The notes: generated by a model not told the origin, from the sequence alone. A stretch of DNA of 43,452 bases from Lysobacterales bacterium (GCA_019634735.1 JAHCAT010000022.1:1-43452), one strand, 5' to 3'. Counted from the stretch's first letter, positions 16,483 through 24,187 are shown. Numbers and translations: made by a program.

Positions 16483-16790
16483 AGTGCGGTGCCGTCGCAT
16501 CGGCGATACGCCGCCTGGCAGTGGGCTGAGACACGACGCCAATCAGGTCCGCTCGACGGGTCCTGCCACGTCCCGCGCCGAGCGCGGTACCGGTCGGAGC
16601 GCCCGAGGCCGCAGGGTCTGCTCGGAGCCGGGCCGACGGGCTGCCGAGGAACGGCGGCCCTGGTCGTACGTCGAGTCGCGCCCGCGGTGCAGGTCCGCAA
16701 GGTGCTTCCGGCAAGTCCGGTGTCTGCGCAGTCCGCTGGCCGGGCGGCCTTCCAGGGTCGCAGCCAGCAGGGGCCTTCCTTTGCAGGCTG

Positions 16791-17198
16791 CTACAGAACG
16801 TCGCCGCCGCCGCCGGCCAGGGCGCGCTCCAGCCGGTCGGCCAGGGTGCCGATCTCGGCGACCACGCGATCCAGCTCGGTACCGTCCAACAGCTCGTAAG
16901 GACGGTTCTCGCACAGGTGCAGGTAGGGCACGTCGTCGAGGTCGCTGACCGCCAGAAAGCCGAGGCGCTGCTCCCAGTTGAAGCGCAGCGCGCGCAAGCA
17001 GCCGTCGCCGTCGATCGGCGCCACGGGCGTCGATACACGCAGGTACCGGTTGCCCCGCTCATCCTCCAGTTCGGCCAGGAACACCCCCTGGCGACGGCCG
17101 CCCTCCAGGGGCAGGTCGAAGCTCAACAGATAGGGGTCGTTGCTGCCCAGGGGCCAGCGCGATGCGCAATGCAGTCGGATGTCCTCGAAGCTGTCCAT
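16791..17198 (-). CDS. Hypothetical protein, 135 aa
   Basis: No family recognised. It begins MDSFEDIRLHCASRWPLGSNDPYLLSFDLP and alternates short strands and helices. A central segment is VFLAELEDERGNRYLRVSTPV, followed by the helix RALRFNWEQRLGFLAV and the closing helix EIGTLADRLERALAGGGGDVL. No signal peptide or membrane segment. The size and strand-rich body followed by a C-terminal amphipathic helix resemble YbjN or type III secretion chaperone-like folds, but this is a shape impression only. Start ATG 17198 is preferred over the open frame to 17387 because codon bias falls away before it. It converges on phoU across the repeat region and diverges from the ATL gene. Confidence 0.72.
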   Translation of the reverse strand: MDSFEDIRLHCASRWPLGSNDPYLLSFDLPLEGGRRQGVFLAELEDERGNRYLRVSTPVAPIDGDGCLRALRFNWEQRLGFLAVSDLDDVPYLHLCENRPYELLDGTELDRVVAEIGTLADRLERALAGGGGDVL

Positions 17199-17385
17199 GG
17201 GGTCGTCTCCGGTTGCGCGGGATCGGGTTCGGCCGGGATGGCGGATGCCAGTGTACCCGGCTGCGCGTGGCGTCCGTGTCGGCGCTTGCATCACCGCCGC
17301 TGAGGTGCCAGCGTGGCCGGGGTCATCCGCACCATGCCCCGACAGCGGTCGGTCGTGGCTGCCACCCGAAGCGTTGAGGATGTTC

Positions 17386-17781
17386 ATGGCGGCTTCCGAT
17401 CCCCTGCAAAGAAGCCTGGCGGCGACCTCCGTGCCGCGCGGCGAGGCGGCCCTTGCCGCGCTCTGGCAGGCGATCGCGGCGCTTCCGGCGGGCGAAGTGG
17501 CCAGCTATGGCGAGGTGGCGCGGCGTGCCGGCCTGCCCGGGCGGGCGCGCCTGGCGGCCCGCGCCCTGCGCCTGGCCCCCGATTCCCTGCAACTGCCCTG
17601 GCACCGGGTGGTGGCGGCGGGTCTTCGGATCGCCTTCGCGCCCGGCAGCAGGGGGTTCCGCCTGCAGCGCAGCCGCCTGCAGGCCGAAGGACACCGGATC
17701 GATGCGCGGGGCCGGCTGGTCGGGGCGGCCGCCGCGGTTGACGTGGACATCGACGCCGCGCTGTGGGCGCCGCCGGACTGA
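17386..17781 (+). CDS. atl: Alkyltransferase-like (ATL) DNA-binding protein, MGMT family
   Basis: 131 aa, the size of stand-alone ATL proteins such as E. coli YbaZ. The active-site motif of O6-alkylguanine transferases, PCHR, reads PWHRVV here (residues 71-76): the acceptor Cys is Trp. Such proteins bind and flip O6-alkylguanine and hand it to nucleotide excision repair instead of repairing it. The helix-turn-helix region YGEVARRAGLPGRARLAARAL is intact. ATG 17386 has GAGG 6-7 nt upstream; ATG 17380 overlaps that site. The C-terminal 25 residues are Ala/Asp-rich and not typical. Confidence 0.88.
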   Translation: MAASDPLQRSLAATSVPRGEAALAALWQAIAALPAGEVASYGEVARRAGLPGRARLAARALRLAPDSLQLPWHRVVAAGLRIAFAPGSRGFRLQRSRLQAEGHRIDARGRLVGAAAAVDVDIDAALWAPPD

Positions 17782-18210
17782 GCCTGCGGCGATGCCTCGG
17801 CGGCCGCGGGCGGCGGCGCTTGCGAGCATCGCCTTGCCGGCACGACTGGCGGGCCGTCAGGCCTGTCGTAGCCGGGCCTGTGCGATGGCGGCCGGCTGTC
17901 ACAGAGAACTGGGGCCGTGGATACCCTGCTGGCGGACTGCTCCTCGTCCTGCCGGTATCCTGCCCGGGCGGGCGCCGATCGACCACCGGGAAAACGACCA
18001 GCGACCGGCGCTGTTTCGCCGATTGCCAGGATCGACCCGTGGTCGAATCGAGCGGAACGCTCGCCGCTGGCGATCCGCCGACGTACCGAATCGGGATCCA
18101 CGCGCCGACGGGCGGGGGGGGGGGGCGGTCGGCACGAAGCGAGGTGAGGGCTTGCCGACGGGCGTCGGCGACGCCGTTATGCTCCAACAACCCCTGACGC
18201 CGAGGTGCCG
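17782..18210. other. Intergenic region without a recognisable gene
   Basis: 429 nt between the ATL and rhomboid genes. Frames on either strand are low-complexity Arg/Ala/Pro shadows. It holds a G12 tract (18114-18125) and a 7-bp-stem hairpin GCCGACG-gg-CGTCGGC (18154-18169). A weak -10-like TATGCT near 18178 may belong to the rhomboid promoter. A loosely related ACGACC...TTTC sequence near 17994 recalls the 29-nt hairpin element but is too diverged to count. Confidence 0.55.
18114..18125. repeat. Homopolymeric G12 tract
   Basis: Twelve consecutive G between GGC and CGG, about 86 nt upstream of the rhomboid start. Tracts of this length slip during replication and can vary promoter spacing. 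The length in the assembly may also be inaccurate. Confidence 0.85.
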
Positions 18211-18885
18211 ATGCCCAGCCAGCTTCCGCCCGCCACCCGCTACCTGCTGCTCGCCTTCGCGGCGGTGTTCGTCGTCCAGCAGTTGTGGCCGGAGCCGGTC
18301 CTGGCGCGCTTCGGCCTGTGGCCCGAGGTCGGGCCGATCCTGGTCGCGCACACCGAGGCCGGGCCGGTGTACGCCCGTTTCGGCTGGTGGCAGTTCCTGA
18401 GCCACGGCTTCCTGCACGGTGGTATCGCGCACCTTCTGCTCAACGGCGTGGTGCTGCTGGGTTTCGGTCCCGCCCTCGAGCTGCGCTGGGGGGCGGCGAG
18501 GTTCGCGCTGTTCTTCGCGCTGTGCGTGATCGGCGGCGGCCTGGCGCAATGGCTGCTGACCGCGAGACCGGTGCCGGGTCAGGGGGTCAGCGTGACCCTG
18601 GGCGCGTCCGGCGGGGTGTTCGGGGTGGTGACGGTGTTCGCGATGCTCCATCCCCGGCAGCGCGTCCTGCTGCTGATTCCCCCGGTGCCCATGCCCGCCT
18701 GGTTGCTGGTCGTGCTGTTCGCAGTCGCGAGCACGGTGCTCGGCGTGACCGGCTGGGTGCCGGGCATCGCCCATTTCGCGCACCTGGGCGGCATGGTGAC
18801 CGGCCTCGTCCTGTGGTTCGTGCTGGCGCGCCACTGGCGCAGAACGGTGACGCCCTCGTCGCTGCGCAACGACACCGAATCCTGA
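18211..18885 (+). CDS. Rhomboid family intramembrane serine protease
   Basis: 224 aa with six membrane helices. The catalytic dyad is visible: Ser133 in GASGGVFG and His191 in AHFAHLGG. The helix 2 motif HLLLN (His74, Asn78) supplies the oxyanion hole. It cleaves transmembrane substrates within the inner membrane; bacterial targets are mostly unknown. I chose ATG 18211, with GAGG 5-6 nt upstream, over the in-frame GTG 18205. The C-terminal tail after the last helix is short and hydrophilic. It converges on a small membrane-protein gene across a GC-rich hairpin. Confidence 0.95.
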   Translation: MPSQLPPATRYLLLAFAAVFVVQQLWPEPVLARFGLWPEVGPILVAHTEAGPVYARFGWWQFLSHGFLHGGIAHLLLNGVVLLGFGPALELRWGAARFALFFALCVIGGGLAQWLLTARPVPGQGVSVTLGASGGVFGVVTVFAMLHPRQRVLLLIPPVPMPAWLLVVLFAVASTVLGVTGWVPGIAHFAHLGGMVTGLVLWFVLARHWRRTVTPSSLRNDTES

Positions 18886-18933
18886 GCGGACGAGGAGGCG
18901 GATGCGATCGGCACGGTGCGCCTTGCCGGACGC

Positions 18934-18954
18934 CCGCCCGCCCCGGGCGGGCGG
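18934..18954. terminator. GC hairpin between convergent genes
   Basis: A 9-bp stem (CCGCCCGCC / GGCGGGCGG) with loop CCG, lying 49 nt after the rhomboid stop and 33 nt after the stop of the facing small gene. No T-run follows, so it may act bidirectionally or need Rho. Confidence 0.5.
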
Positions 18955-18986
18955 AACGGCGGCGGTGGGGTCGGTCCCTGGGCGGC

Positions 18987-19154
18987 TCAGAGCCGCTTCG
19001 AGAACACGCCGATCAGCAAGGTGGCGTAGCCCGCGAGCAGCGCCCAGACGGCATTGGCGCTGAGCACCGGCATCGGCAGCACGATGCCGGCGACGCCCGC
19101 TGCGACCAGCAGCAGGGAAACGATCAGGACAGGCCAGGTCGGGGGCGTGAGCAT
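18987..19154 (-). CDS. Small membrane protein, 55 aa
   Basis: Found by reading the minus strand. ATG 19154 follows GGAG at about 6 nt spacing and the frame runs to TGA at 18987. The product starts MLTPPTWPVLIVSLLLVAAG and has two hydrophobic stretches (about residues 8-27 and 31-50), with IVLPMPVLSANA between them, and ends in the basic FSKRL. Two helices with a short Pro-containing turn suggest a hairpin in the inner membrane with the C-terminus inside. No known family comes to mind. The ribosome site, codon bias and clean topology support a real gene. Confidence 0.65.
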   Translation of the reverse strand: MLTPPTWPVLIVSLLLVAAGVAGIVLPMPVLSANAVWALLAGYATLLIGVFSKRL

Positions 19155-19591
19155 GGCGGCTCCGGCAGCGGACGCCCCATGGTAGTCGCCCCCGCAGCGG
19201 TGCGCCTAGCCCGGATTGACCCCGAGGCTGCTGTTGCAGCCGGCGATCCAGGCGCGTTGGCGCGATCTGCGCCCGTTGGCCAGTTCGACGATGCGTCGGC
19301 TACGCCCTGGTCAACGGTCCGCTGCCCGCACCACGACGCGATCCCGACGGCCTCGCCGCGCGTCTTCCCGAAACGCCGGGCCGGTCCCGACGCGGCCCGC
19401 CGGGCGGCGGGTGCCCCCGGCAGACCCGGGAAGGCGAGCGTGGGCGACAGCCTCTGCTGGTCCACCCGATGCACAGGCTGCCGAATGGGCGCCAATGGCC
19501 GGCGGCGGGGCGGGGCACAGGCCCCGCCTCCGCAGCGGGTGGCTCGCGGTAGCTGCAGCAGGCAGTCCCGGGACAGCCTGCCGAGCCGCGT
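19155..19591. other. Intergenic region without a recognisable gene
   Basis: 437 nt between the 55-aa gene and comEA. It contains TAGCCCGGATTG (19208-19219), resembling the edge of widespread gammaproteobacterial intergenic repeats. The frames on both strands are Arg/Pro/Ala-rich shadows without family features or ribosome sites. No RNA gene or strong terminator was identified. Confidence 0.5.
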
Positions 19592-19888
19592 TCAGCGCTG
19601 TGCCGGCGTCGCGGCCGCGACCGGTTCCGGGCTGACCGTGATGTCGGCGCGCAGCTGTTCGACCAGGCGCAGGCCGATGCCGCGCACCTTGGCCAGGTCC
19701 TCGACCTGCAGGAACGGACCGTTGGCCTCCCGCCAGGCGACGATCGCCTCGGCCTTGGCCGGGCCGATGCCGTTGAGCTGTACCAGGGTGGCGGCGTCGG
19801 CGCGGTTGATGTCGACCGGGCCGGCCGCGGCGACGAGGCCGGCGAACGCCAGGGCGGCGATGAACGTCAGGGACTTGAGCAGGGACAT
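19592..19888 (-). CDS. comEA: ComEA-like helix-hairpin-helix DNA-binding protein
   Basis: 98 aa. The signal peptide runs MSLLKSLTFIAALAFAGLVAAA with likely cleavage near residue 22, so it is periplasmic. The body is a tandem HhH domain: PVDINRADAATLVQLNGIGPAKAEAIVAWR is the first hairpin and DLAKVRGIGLRLVEQL the second. ComEA binds incoming DNA in the periplasm during natural transformation and retracts it through the outer membrane. The short form with no membrane anchor is the usual Gram-negative type. The tail SPEPVAAATPAQR is disordered. It is a single gene in view; no other competence genes are nearby. Confidence 0.93.
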   Translation of the reverse strand: MSLLKSLTFIAALAFAGLVAAAGPVDINRADAATLVQLNGIGPAKAEAIVAWREANGPFLQVEDLAKVRGIGLRLVEQLRADITVSPEPVAAATPAQR

Positions 19889-20032
19889 GGTGGCTTCCTC
19901 GATGGATTGGGACGATGGCCGGCAGGATTGCCTGGCAGGGCCATCGTCGGCGTCGCTCGGTGTCTGTGCCATCGGTCTGCGCCGCATTCGCTGCTAGGCA
20001 ACCAGCGCGATGTGGCGACGGAAAATTCCGAC

Positions 20033-20061
20033 GCACGCCGAGGCGTGCCCCGCGATGCGGG
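20033..20061. repeat. Two back-to-back small hairpins
   Basis: GCACGCC-ga-GGCGTGC (20033-20048) is followed at once by CCCGC-gat-GCGGG (20049-20061). They lie between the divergent comEA and M20 peptidase genes and just after CGGAAAATTCCG (20020-20031 region). They could be an operator or attenuator, but no factor is identifiable. Confidence 0.45.
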
Positions 20062-20173
20062 CGTTCAGGGCTGACCCGCCACCGCTCCCGCACCAGCACA
20101 GCCCGCGCCAGCCCGGTTCGGGCTGTCGCCGGCACGGGTTAGACTGGGCGCATCCGCAATCCAGGACTCCGCC

Positions 20174-21658
20174 ATGGACCACCAGGCCGCCGGCAGCTTT
20201 GCCGCCTCCGTCTGGGACGAGGAAATCGTCCCGCAGCTGACCGAGTACATCCGTATTCCCAACAAGTCGCCGATGTTCGATCGCGACTGGGAGAAGCACG
20301 GCTACATGGACGACGCCGTGCGGATGATGGAGGCGTGGTGCCGCAGCAAGGAGGTACCTGGCATGCAGGTCGAGGTGGTGCGCCTGCCCGGACGCACGCC
20401 ACTGCTTCTCCTGGATATCCCCGGCGACAGCGATGACGTGGTGCTGCTCTACGGCCATCTGGACAAGCAGCCGGAAATGACCGGCTGGGACGCCGACCTC
20501 GGACCGTGGAAGCCGGTGCTGCGCGACGACCGCCTGTACGGGCGCGGTGGTGCCGACGATGGCTATGCCTGCTATGCCTCGGTGACGGCGATCATGGCGC
20601 TGAAGGCGCAGCAGGTCCCGCACGCGCGCTGCGTTGTCCTGATCGAGGCCTGCGAGGAGTCCGGCTCCTACGACCTGCCGTACTACGTCGACCACCTGGC
20701 CGACCGCATCGGCCAGCCGTCCCTGGTGGTCTGCCTGGATTCGGGCTGCGGCAACTACGACCAGATGTGGATGACCACCAGCCTGCGCGGCCTGACCGGC
20801 GGCGAACTGACCGTGAAGGTGCTGTCCGAGGGCGTCCACTCGGGCGATGCCTCGGGCATTGTGCCGTCCAGCTTCCGGGTGCTTCGCCAGCTGCTGTCGC
20901 GCCTGGAGGACGAGACCACCGGCGCGATCCGCCCGCAGGGGCTGCACGTCGAGGTCCCGGCCGAGCGCATCGAGCAGGCCCGGGTCGCGGCCTCGTTCCT
21001 GGCCGACGAGGTTTGGGGCAAGTTCCCGTTCCTGCCCGGCATGCGGCCGATGCGCGAGGAACTGGACGAGCTCATCCTCAACCGCACCTGGCGCCCGGCG
21101 CTGTCGGTGACCGGCGTCGATGGCATGCCGCCCCTGGATTCCGCCGGCAACGTGCTGCGTCCGCACACTGCAGTGAAGCTGTCGCTACGGTTGCCACCAA
21201 CGCTCGAGCCGAACCAGGCGGGTGCGCTGGTCAAGGAGTTGCTCGAACGCGACCCGCCCTGCGGCGCCCATGTCCATTTCGAGCTGGAGAAGGCCGGTGC
21301 GGGCTGGAACGCGCCGCCGCTGGCACCCTGGCTGGCGGACTCGGTCGATGCCGCCTCGAAGCTGCACTTCGGCGCACCGCCGGCATTCATGGGCGAAGGC
21401 GGCACGATCCCCTTCATGGGCATGCTCGGAGCGAAGTTCCCCGGCGCCCAGTTCCTCATCACCGGCGTGCTCGGGCCGCAGTCGAACGCCCACGGGCCGA
21501 ACGAGTTCCTGCACATTCCGACCGGCAAGAAGCTCACCGCCTGCGTCGCCAAGGTCATCGCCGACCACCACCAGGCGGGTCTGCAGGGCCTGACCCGAGG
21601 CAGCGCGGTCGCCACTGGCGCGCCCGCCCACTACGGAAAGGGGCACGGCTGCTGCTGA
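20174..21658 (+). CDS. M20 family metallopeptidase (di-zinc dipeptidase/carboxypeptidase)
   Basis: 494 aa cytoplasmic peptidase. Metal ligands and catalytic residues: YGHLDKQPE (His and catalytic Asp), GRGGADDGYACY (bridging Asp), EACEESGS (catalytic Glu-Glu), CLDSGCG (Asp) and HGPNEFLHIP (final His). A dimerisation lid domain lies between about 200 and 340. Length and motif forms match the carnosine/CNDP-like M20 proteins common in Xanthomonadales. The C-terminus is unusual, ending in GKGHGCC. Start ATG 20174 follows GGACTCC and is the first in-frame Met. It probably hydrolyses dipeptides; exact specificity is not readable. Confidence 0.93.
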   Translation: MDHQAAGSFAASVWDEEIVPQLTEYIRIPNKSPMFDRDWEKHGYMDDAVRMMEAWCRSKEVPGMQVEVVRLPGRTPLLLLDIPGDSDDVVLLYGHLDKQPEMTGWDADLGPWKPVLRDDRLYGRGGADDGYACYASVTAIMALKAQQVPHARCVVLIEACEESGSYDLPYYVDHLADRIGQPSLVVCLDSGCGNYDQMWMTTSLRGLTGGELTVKVLSEGVHSGDASGIVPSSFRVLRQLLSRLEDETTGAIRPQGLHVEVPAERIEQARVAASFLADEVWGKFPFLPGMRPMREELDELILNRTWRPALSVTGVDGMPPLDSAGNVLRPHTAVKLSLRLPPTLEPNQAGALVKELLERDPPCGAHVHFELEKAGAGWNAPPLAPWLADSVDAASKLHFGAPPAFMGEGGTIPFMGMLGAKFPGAQFLITGVLGPQSNAHGPNEFLHIPTGKKLTACVAKVIADHHQAGLQGLTRGSAVATGAPAHYGKGHGCC

Positions 21659-21736
21659 GGTCCCGGATTACCGGCGCACCGTCCCGGCTGGCGCCGGTGT
21701 GCCCTTCCCCCAAGGCCAGCCACAGGGAGCAGCGAC

Positions 21737-22444
21737 ATGACGCAACATCAAGACAACCCTCAAGGTCAGCCGCCGGGCGGCCCGGATCGCGGCAATCCGT
21801 ACGCGCAGCACGCGCAGGCAGCTGCGGACCGCGCCAAGGCGGCGGCCCAGGACGCCCTGGGCGTGGCCCGGCGCCTGCTGGGCAATCCGGTCGGCGGCAT
21901 CGGCGAGGCCCATGCCGGCCTGACCCAGGACCGCGCCCTGGGCGTCGCCGTGGTGTTCGCCCTGGTGGCGGCGATCGGCCTGGCGCTGGCCGGCGGCATG
22001 CTGATCCGCTCGATGGTCGGCGCGGCGATGGGCGCCTATGGCGCGATGCCGGGCTTCGGCTTCCACTTCGGGCAGTTCATCAAGGCGGTGCTGGTCAACC
22101 TCATCACCATTGCCGCCGCCGGCGGTGGCGTGCTGCTGTTCGCGCCCTTGCTGGGCGGCCGCACCAATCCGGTCTCCGCCCTGCTGGTGTCCGCCACCGC
22201 CTACCTGCCGCTGGGCATCGCCGCGCTGCTGGCGGCGATCCTGGGCTGGCTGTTCAAGAGCCAGCTCGGCGCCATCCTGGTCGGCCTGCTGATGCTGTAC
22301 GGCCTGTGCTACCTGGTGCTGACGCTCAACGCCGGCCTGCGCCATGTCGCCGGCGTCGACGAGCGCCGCGCCGCGCTGGGCACGCCGACCGTGCTGGCCT
22401 TCGCCATGCTGGTGATGTGGCTGGTGGGCCGGCTGTTCGGCTGA
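21737..22444 (+). CDS. Yip1-family integral membrane protein
   Basis: 235 aa. A hydrophilic Gln/Pro/Gly-rich N-terminus (about 1-60), which includes an Ala-rich amphipathic helix QAAADRAKAAAQDALGVARRLL, is followed by five membrane segments. The helix 2 region GGVLLFAPLLGGRTNPVSALLVSATAYLP is of the Yip1 type. Bacterial Yip1 proteins have no established function. Start ATG 21737 has AGGGAGC about 8 nt upstream. The downstream SET gene is on the same strand beyond a strong hairpin, so it may be a separate unit. Confidence 0.8.
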   Translation: MTQHQDNPQGQPPGGPDRGNPYAQHAQAAADRAKAAAQDALGVARRLLGNPVGGIGEAHAGLTQDRALGVAVVFALVAAIGLALAGGMLIRSMVGAAMGAYGAMPGFGFHFGQFIKAVLVNLITIAAAGGGVLLFAPLLGGRTNPVSALLVSATAYLPLGIAALLAAILGWLFKSQLGAILVGLLMLYGLCYLVLTLNAGLRHVAGVDERRAALGTPTVLAFAMLVMWLVGRLFG

Positions 22445-22454
22445 TCCGCCCTGA

Positions 22455-22486
22455 CGGTCCACCGTGCCGGCGGGCGCGGTGGACCG
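22455..22486. terminator. Hairpin between Yip1-like and SET genes
   Basis: Perfect 10-bp arms CGGTCCACCG and CGGTGGACCG with a 12-nt loop, 11 nt after the Yip1-like stop. No clear T-run follows. A likely transcript end, or a processing site if the SET gene is co-transcribed. Confidence 0.55.
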
Positions 22487-22521
22487 GTAAACTGCAAGGC
22501 TGCTCCGACACGCAGCCGACC

Positions 22522-23001
22522 ATGACCAGACGCATCGAAGTCCGCCGCTCCGGCATCCACGGCCGCGGCGTGTTCGCCGCCACCGACCTCGCCGCCAGCC
22601 TGCGCGTCATCGAGTACCGCGGACGACGGATCAGCCACGACGAGGCCGACGCCTGCTACGACGGCACCCTCGACTCCGGTCACACCTTCCTGTTCACGTT
22701 GAACGACCACTGGATCGTCGACGCCAACCAGGGCGGCAACAGCGCCCGCTGGATCAACCACAGCTGCGATCCGAACTGCGAAGCGGTGATCCATGTCGAC
22801 CGGAACGGCGACGAAGCCCGGGACCGGGTCTTCATCGAGACGCTGCGACCGGTCAGGGCCGGCGAGGAGCTGACCTACAACTACGGCATCGTCCTGGACG
22901 TGCCACACACGGCGCGGCTCAAGCGGATCTGGGCGTGCCGCTGCGGTGCCCGCAACTGCACGGGCACCATGCTGCAGCCGAGACGCCGACGGGCCGCCTG
23001 A
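22522..23001 (+). CDS. SET domain protein-lysine methyltransferase
   Basis: 159 aa, a stand-alone SET domain. Signatures in order: RSGIHGRGVFAATDL (about 9-23) for the N-SET region, RWINHSCDPNC (76-86) forming the knot that binds SAM, EELTYNYG (115-122) with the catalytic Tyr, and a post-SET cysteine cluster CRCGARNC (139-146). Together with Cys82/Cys86 of NHSCDPNC this is enough for the usual zinc site. The full SAM and catalytic set is present, so it is probably active on lysine of a cellular protein. Such genes are common in Xanthomonadales and probably came from a eukaryote-like source long ago. Start ATG 22522. The basic tail RRRRRAA could contact nucleic acid. Confidence 0.95.
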   Translation: MTRRIEVRRSGIHGRGVFAATDLAASLRVIEYRGRRISHDEADACYDGTLDSGHTFLFTLNDHWIVDANQGGNSARWINHSCDPNCEAVIHVDRNGDEARDRVFIETLRPVRAGEELTYNYGIVLDVPHTARLKRIWACRCGARNCTGTMLQPRRRRAA

Positions 23002-23035
23002 GCGCCCGGCGCCGCGCGGTGCCGGGACCGACCGC

Positions 23036-23719
23036 TCAGGATCCGCCGTTGTCGAGCTGGGCGTCGAGGCTGCGCCGAAGGCCGGGATCCAGGCGCAGGC
23101 CCTCGGCCAGGGCGTCCACGTAGGCCTTCTCCATGGTGCCTTTCTCGTCGACCATGAGGACGGTGGCCAGGTAGATCTCGGACGCGAGTTCCGGCGAGCT
23201 GGCGAGGGCCGCGACCCGTGCCGGGTCGACCGGCCGGGCCAGCTCGGCTTCGACGAAGCGCTCGAGTTCCGGGTCGTGGGCGATGCGCGCCACCTCGTCG
23301 CGGATCAGGCTCCGCTCGCGGTCGTCGATGTGGCCATCGGCCTTGGCGGCCGAGATCAGGGCGACCAGGATCGCCTGGCTGTGCACCTCCAGCTCCGGGC
23401 CGGAGAGGTGGTCCAGCGTGCGCGGTTCGATGCTTGCGAAGTGGCCGCCGCCCGACTGGTGCTGGCGCCAGGCGCGCCAGGCCAGGGTGCCGATCGCCGC
23501 GAGGCCGCCCCACTTGGCGAGCTTGCGGCCGCTGCGCCGGCCCAGCAGCAGCGCGAGCGCGCCGCCGGACAGGGCGCCCTGCGCGAACTGGCCCAGCTTG
23601 ATGCCGCCGACGCCCTGGTTCTGCAGGCGCTCGGAGAGCCCGTCGGCGCGACCGCGCAGATCATCGGTCATGTCCCGGGCCGAGCGGAGGAGCTGGTCGA
23701 GGAATCCGGACGTCTGCAT
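23036..23719 (-). CDS. DUF533/TerB-like protein (YebE family)
   Basis: 227 aa. The N-terminal part has a membrane-associated stretch (GGALALLLGRRSGRKLAKWGGLAAIGTLAWRAW, about 52-84). The C-terminal half is a helical TerB-like domain, with ISAAKADGHIDDRERSLIRDEV and VDEKGTMEKAYVDALAEGLRL. Both segments resemble acidic metal-binding EF-hand-like loops of the family. The family is often expressed under envelope stress, with E. coli YebE as an example, but the function is unknown. It converges on the SET gene with 34 nt between them. Start ATG 23719. Confidence 0.88.
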   Translation of the reverse strand: MQTSGFLDQLLRSARDMTDDLRGRADGLSERLQNQGVGGIKLGQFAQGALSGGALALLLGRRSGRKLAKWGGLAAIGTLAWRAWRQHQSGGGHFASIEPRTLDHLSGPELEVHSQAILVALISAAKADGHIDDRERSLIRDEVARIAHDPELERFVEAELARPVDPARVAALASSPELASEIYLATVLMVDEKGTMEKAYVDALAEGLRLDPGLRRSLDAQLDNGGS

Positions 23720-23776
23720 CGCGTGCTCCTGGCAGGGGGTGTGGGGCCATCATGATCGGCGTGCGCCGCGCGGCGA

Positions 23777-24187
23777 TCAATGGGCCGGAAGTCGTCCCCG
23801 GGCCGGCGCCGGTGGCCATCGCCACCAGGCGGCGGCAACGGCCAGCGCGAACAGCGTGTAGGCCGCAACGAAGGCCCACCAGGGAGCCTGCACGTAAAGC
23901 AGGCGATCCAGCCAGCAGGCGATGAAGCTGCCTTCGCAGACCGTCTGGCCGGCCCGCAGGCGCAGCGCCTGCTCCCAGTCGGTGAGCGGGCACAGGCGGC
24001 CCAGCCATGACTGCAGCGCGATGAACGCCACGGTGGCGAGGTGCGCCTGGCGGAACCGGCGGTTCCTGGTCCAGCGCCAGCCGAACAGTCCGCCGACGAC
24101 CACCAGGAGCAGGCCGAGCACCACGAACGCGACGACGGCGACATGTGCGGCCAGCACCAGGTCGGCCAGCAGGGCTGCGCCGCTCAT
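23777..24187 (-). CDS. DUF2784 membrane protein
   Basis: 136 aa with three or four membrane segments. Family features are LADLVLAAHVAVVAFVVLG at the N-terminus, the central Cys-Pro motif GRLCPLTDWEQALR and EGSFIACWLDRLLY. It starts at ATG 24187, which overlaps the TGA of a 37-codon ORF by 4 nt (ATGA). Function is unknown for the family. It is on the same strand as the EF-G-like gene about 110 nt upstream, and the small ORF bridges them. Confidence 0.85.
   Translation of the reverse strand: MSGAALLADLVLAAHVAVVAFVVLGLLLVVVGGLFGWRWTRNRRFRQAHLATVAFIALQSWLGRLCPLTDWEQALRLRAGQTVCEGSFIACWLDRLLYVQAPWWAFVAAYTLFALAVAAAWWRWPPAPARGRLPAH

Larger units (their letters stand above)
16067..16790. other. Gene-free repeat-bearing intergenic region
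   Basis: 724 nt between the convergent ends of phoU and an unknown gene. It contains the 98-bp tandem duplication, an inverted repeat CCCCTTTCCC-tgt-GGGAGAGGGG at 16346-16368, and the perfect palindrome at 16451. Short frames here encode peptides rich in SPRPLSHRERG-like phrases. I recognise these as translations of common xanthomonad intergenic repeats, not genes. The last 300 nt (16490-16790) show nothing I can identify. Confidence 0.65.

Noticed and set aside
16288..16542. 84-codon frame in the repeat region (LSPRPLSHRERG-like peptide)
   Set aside because: The peptide is a translation of an intergenic repeat of the type often mis-annotated in xanthomonads; no ribosome site or coding bias.
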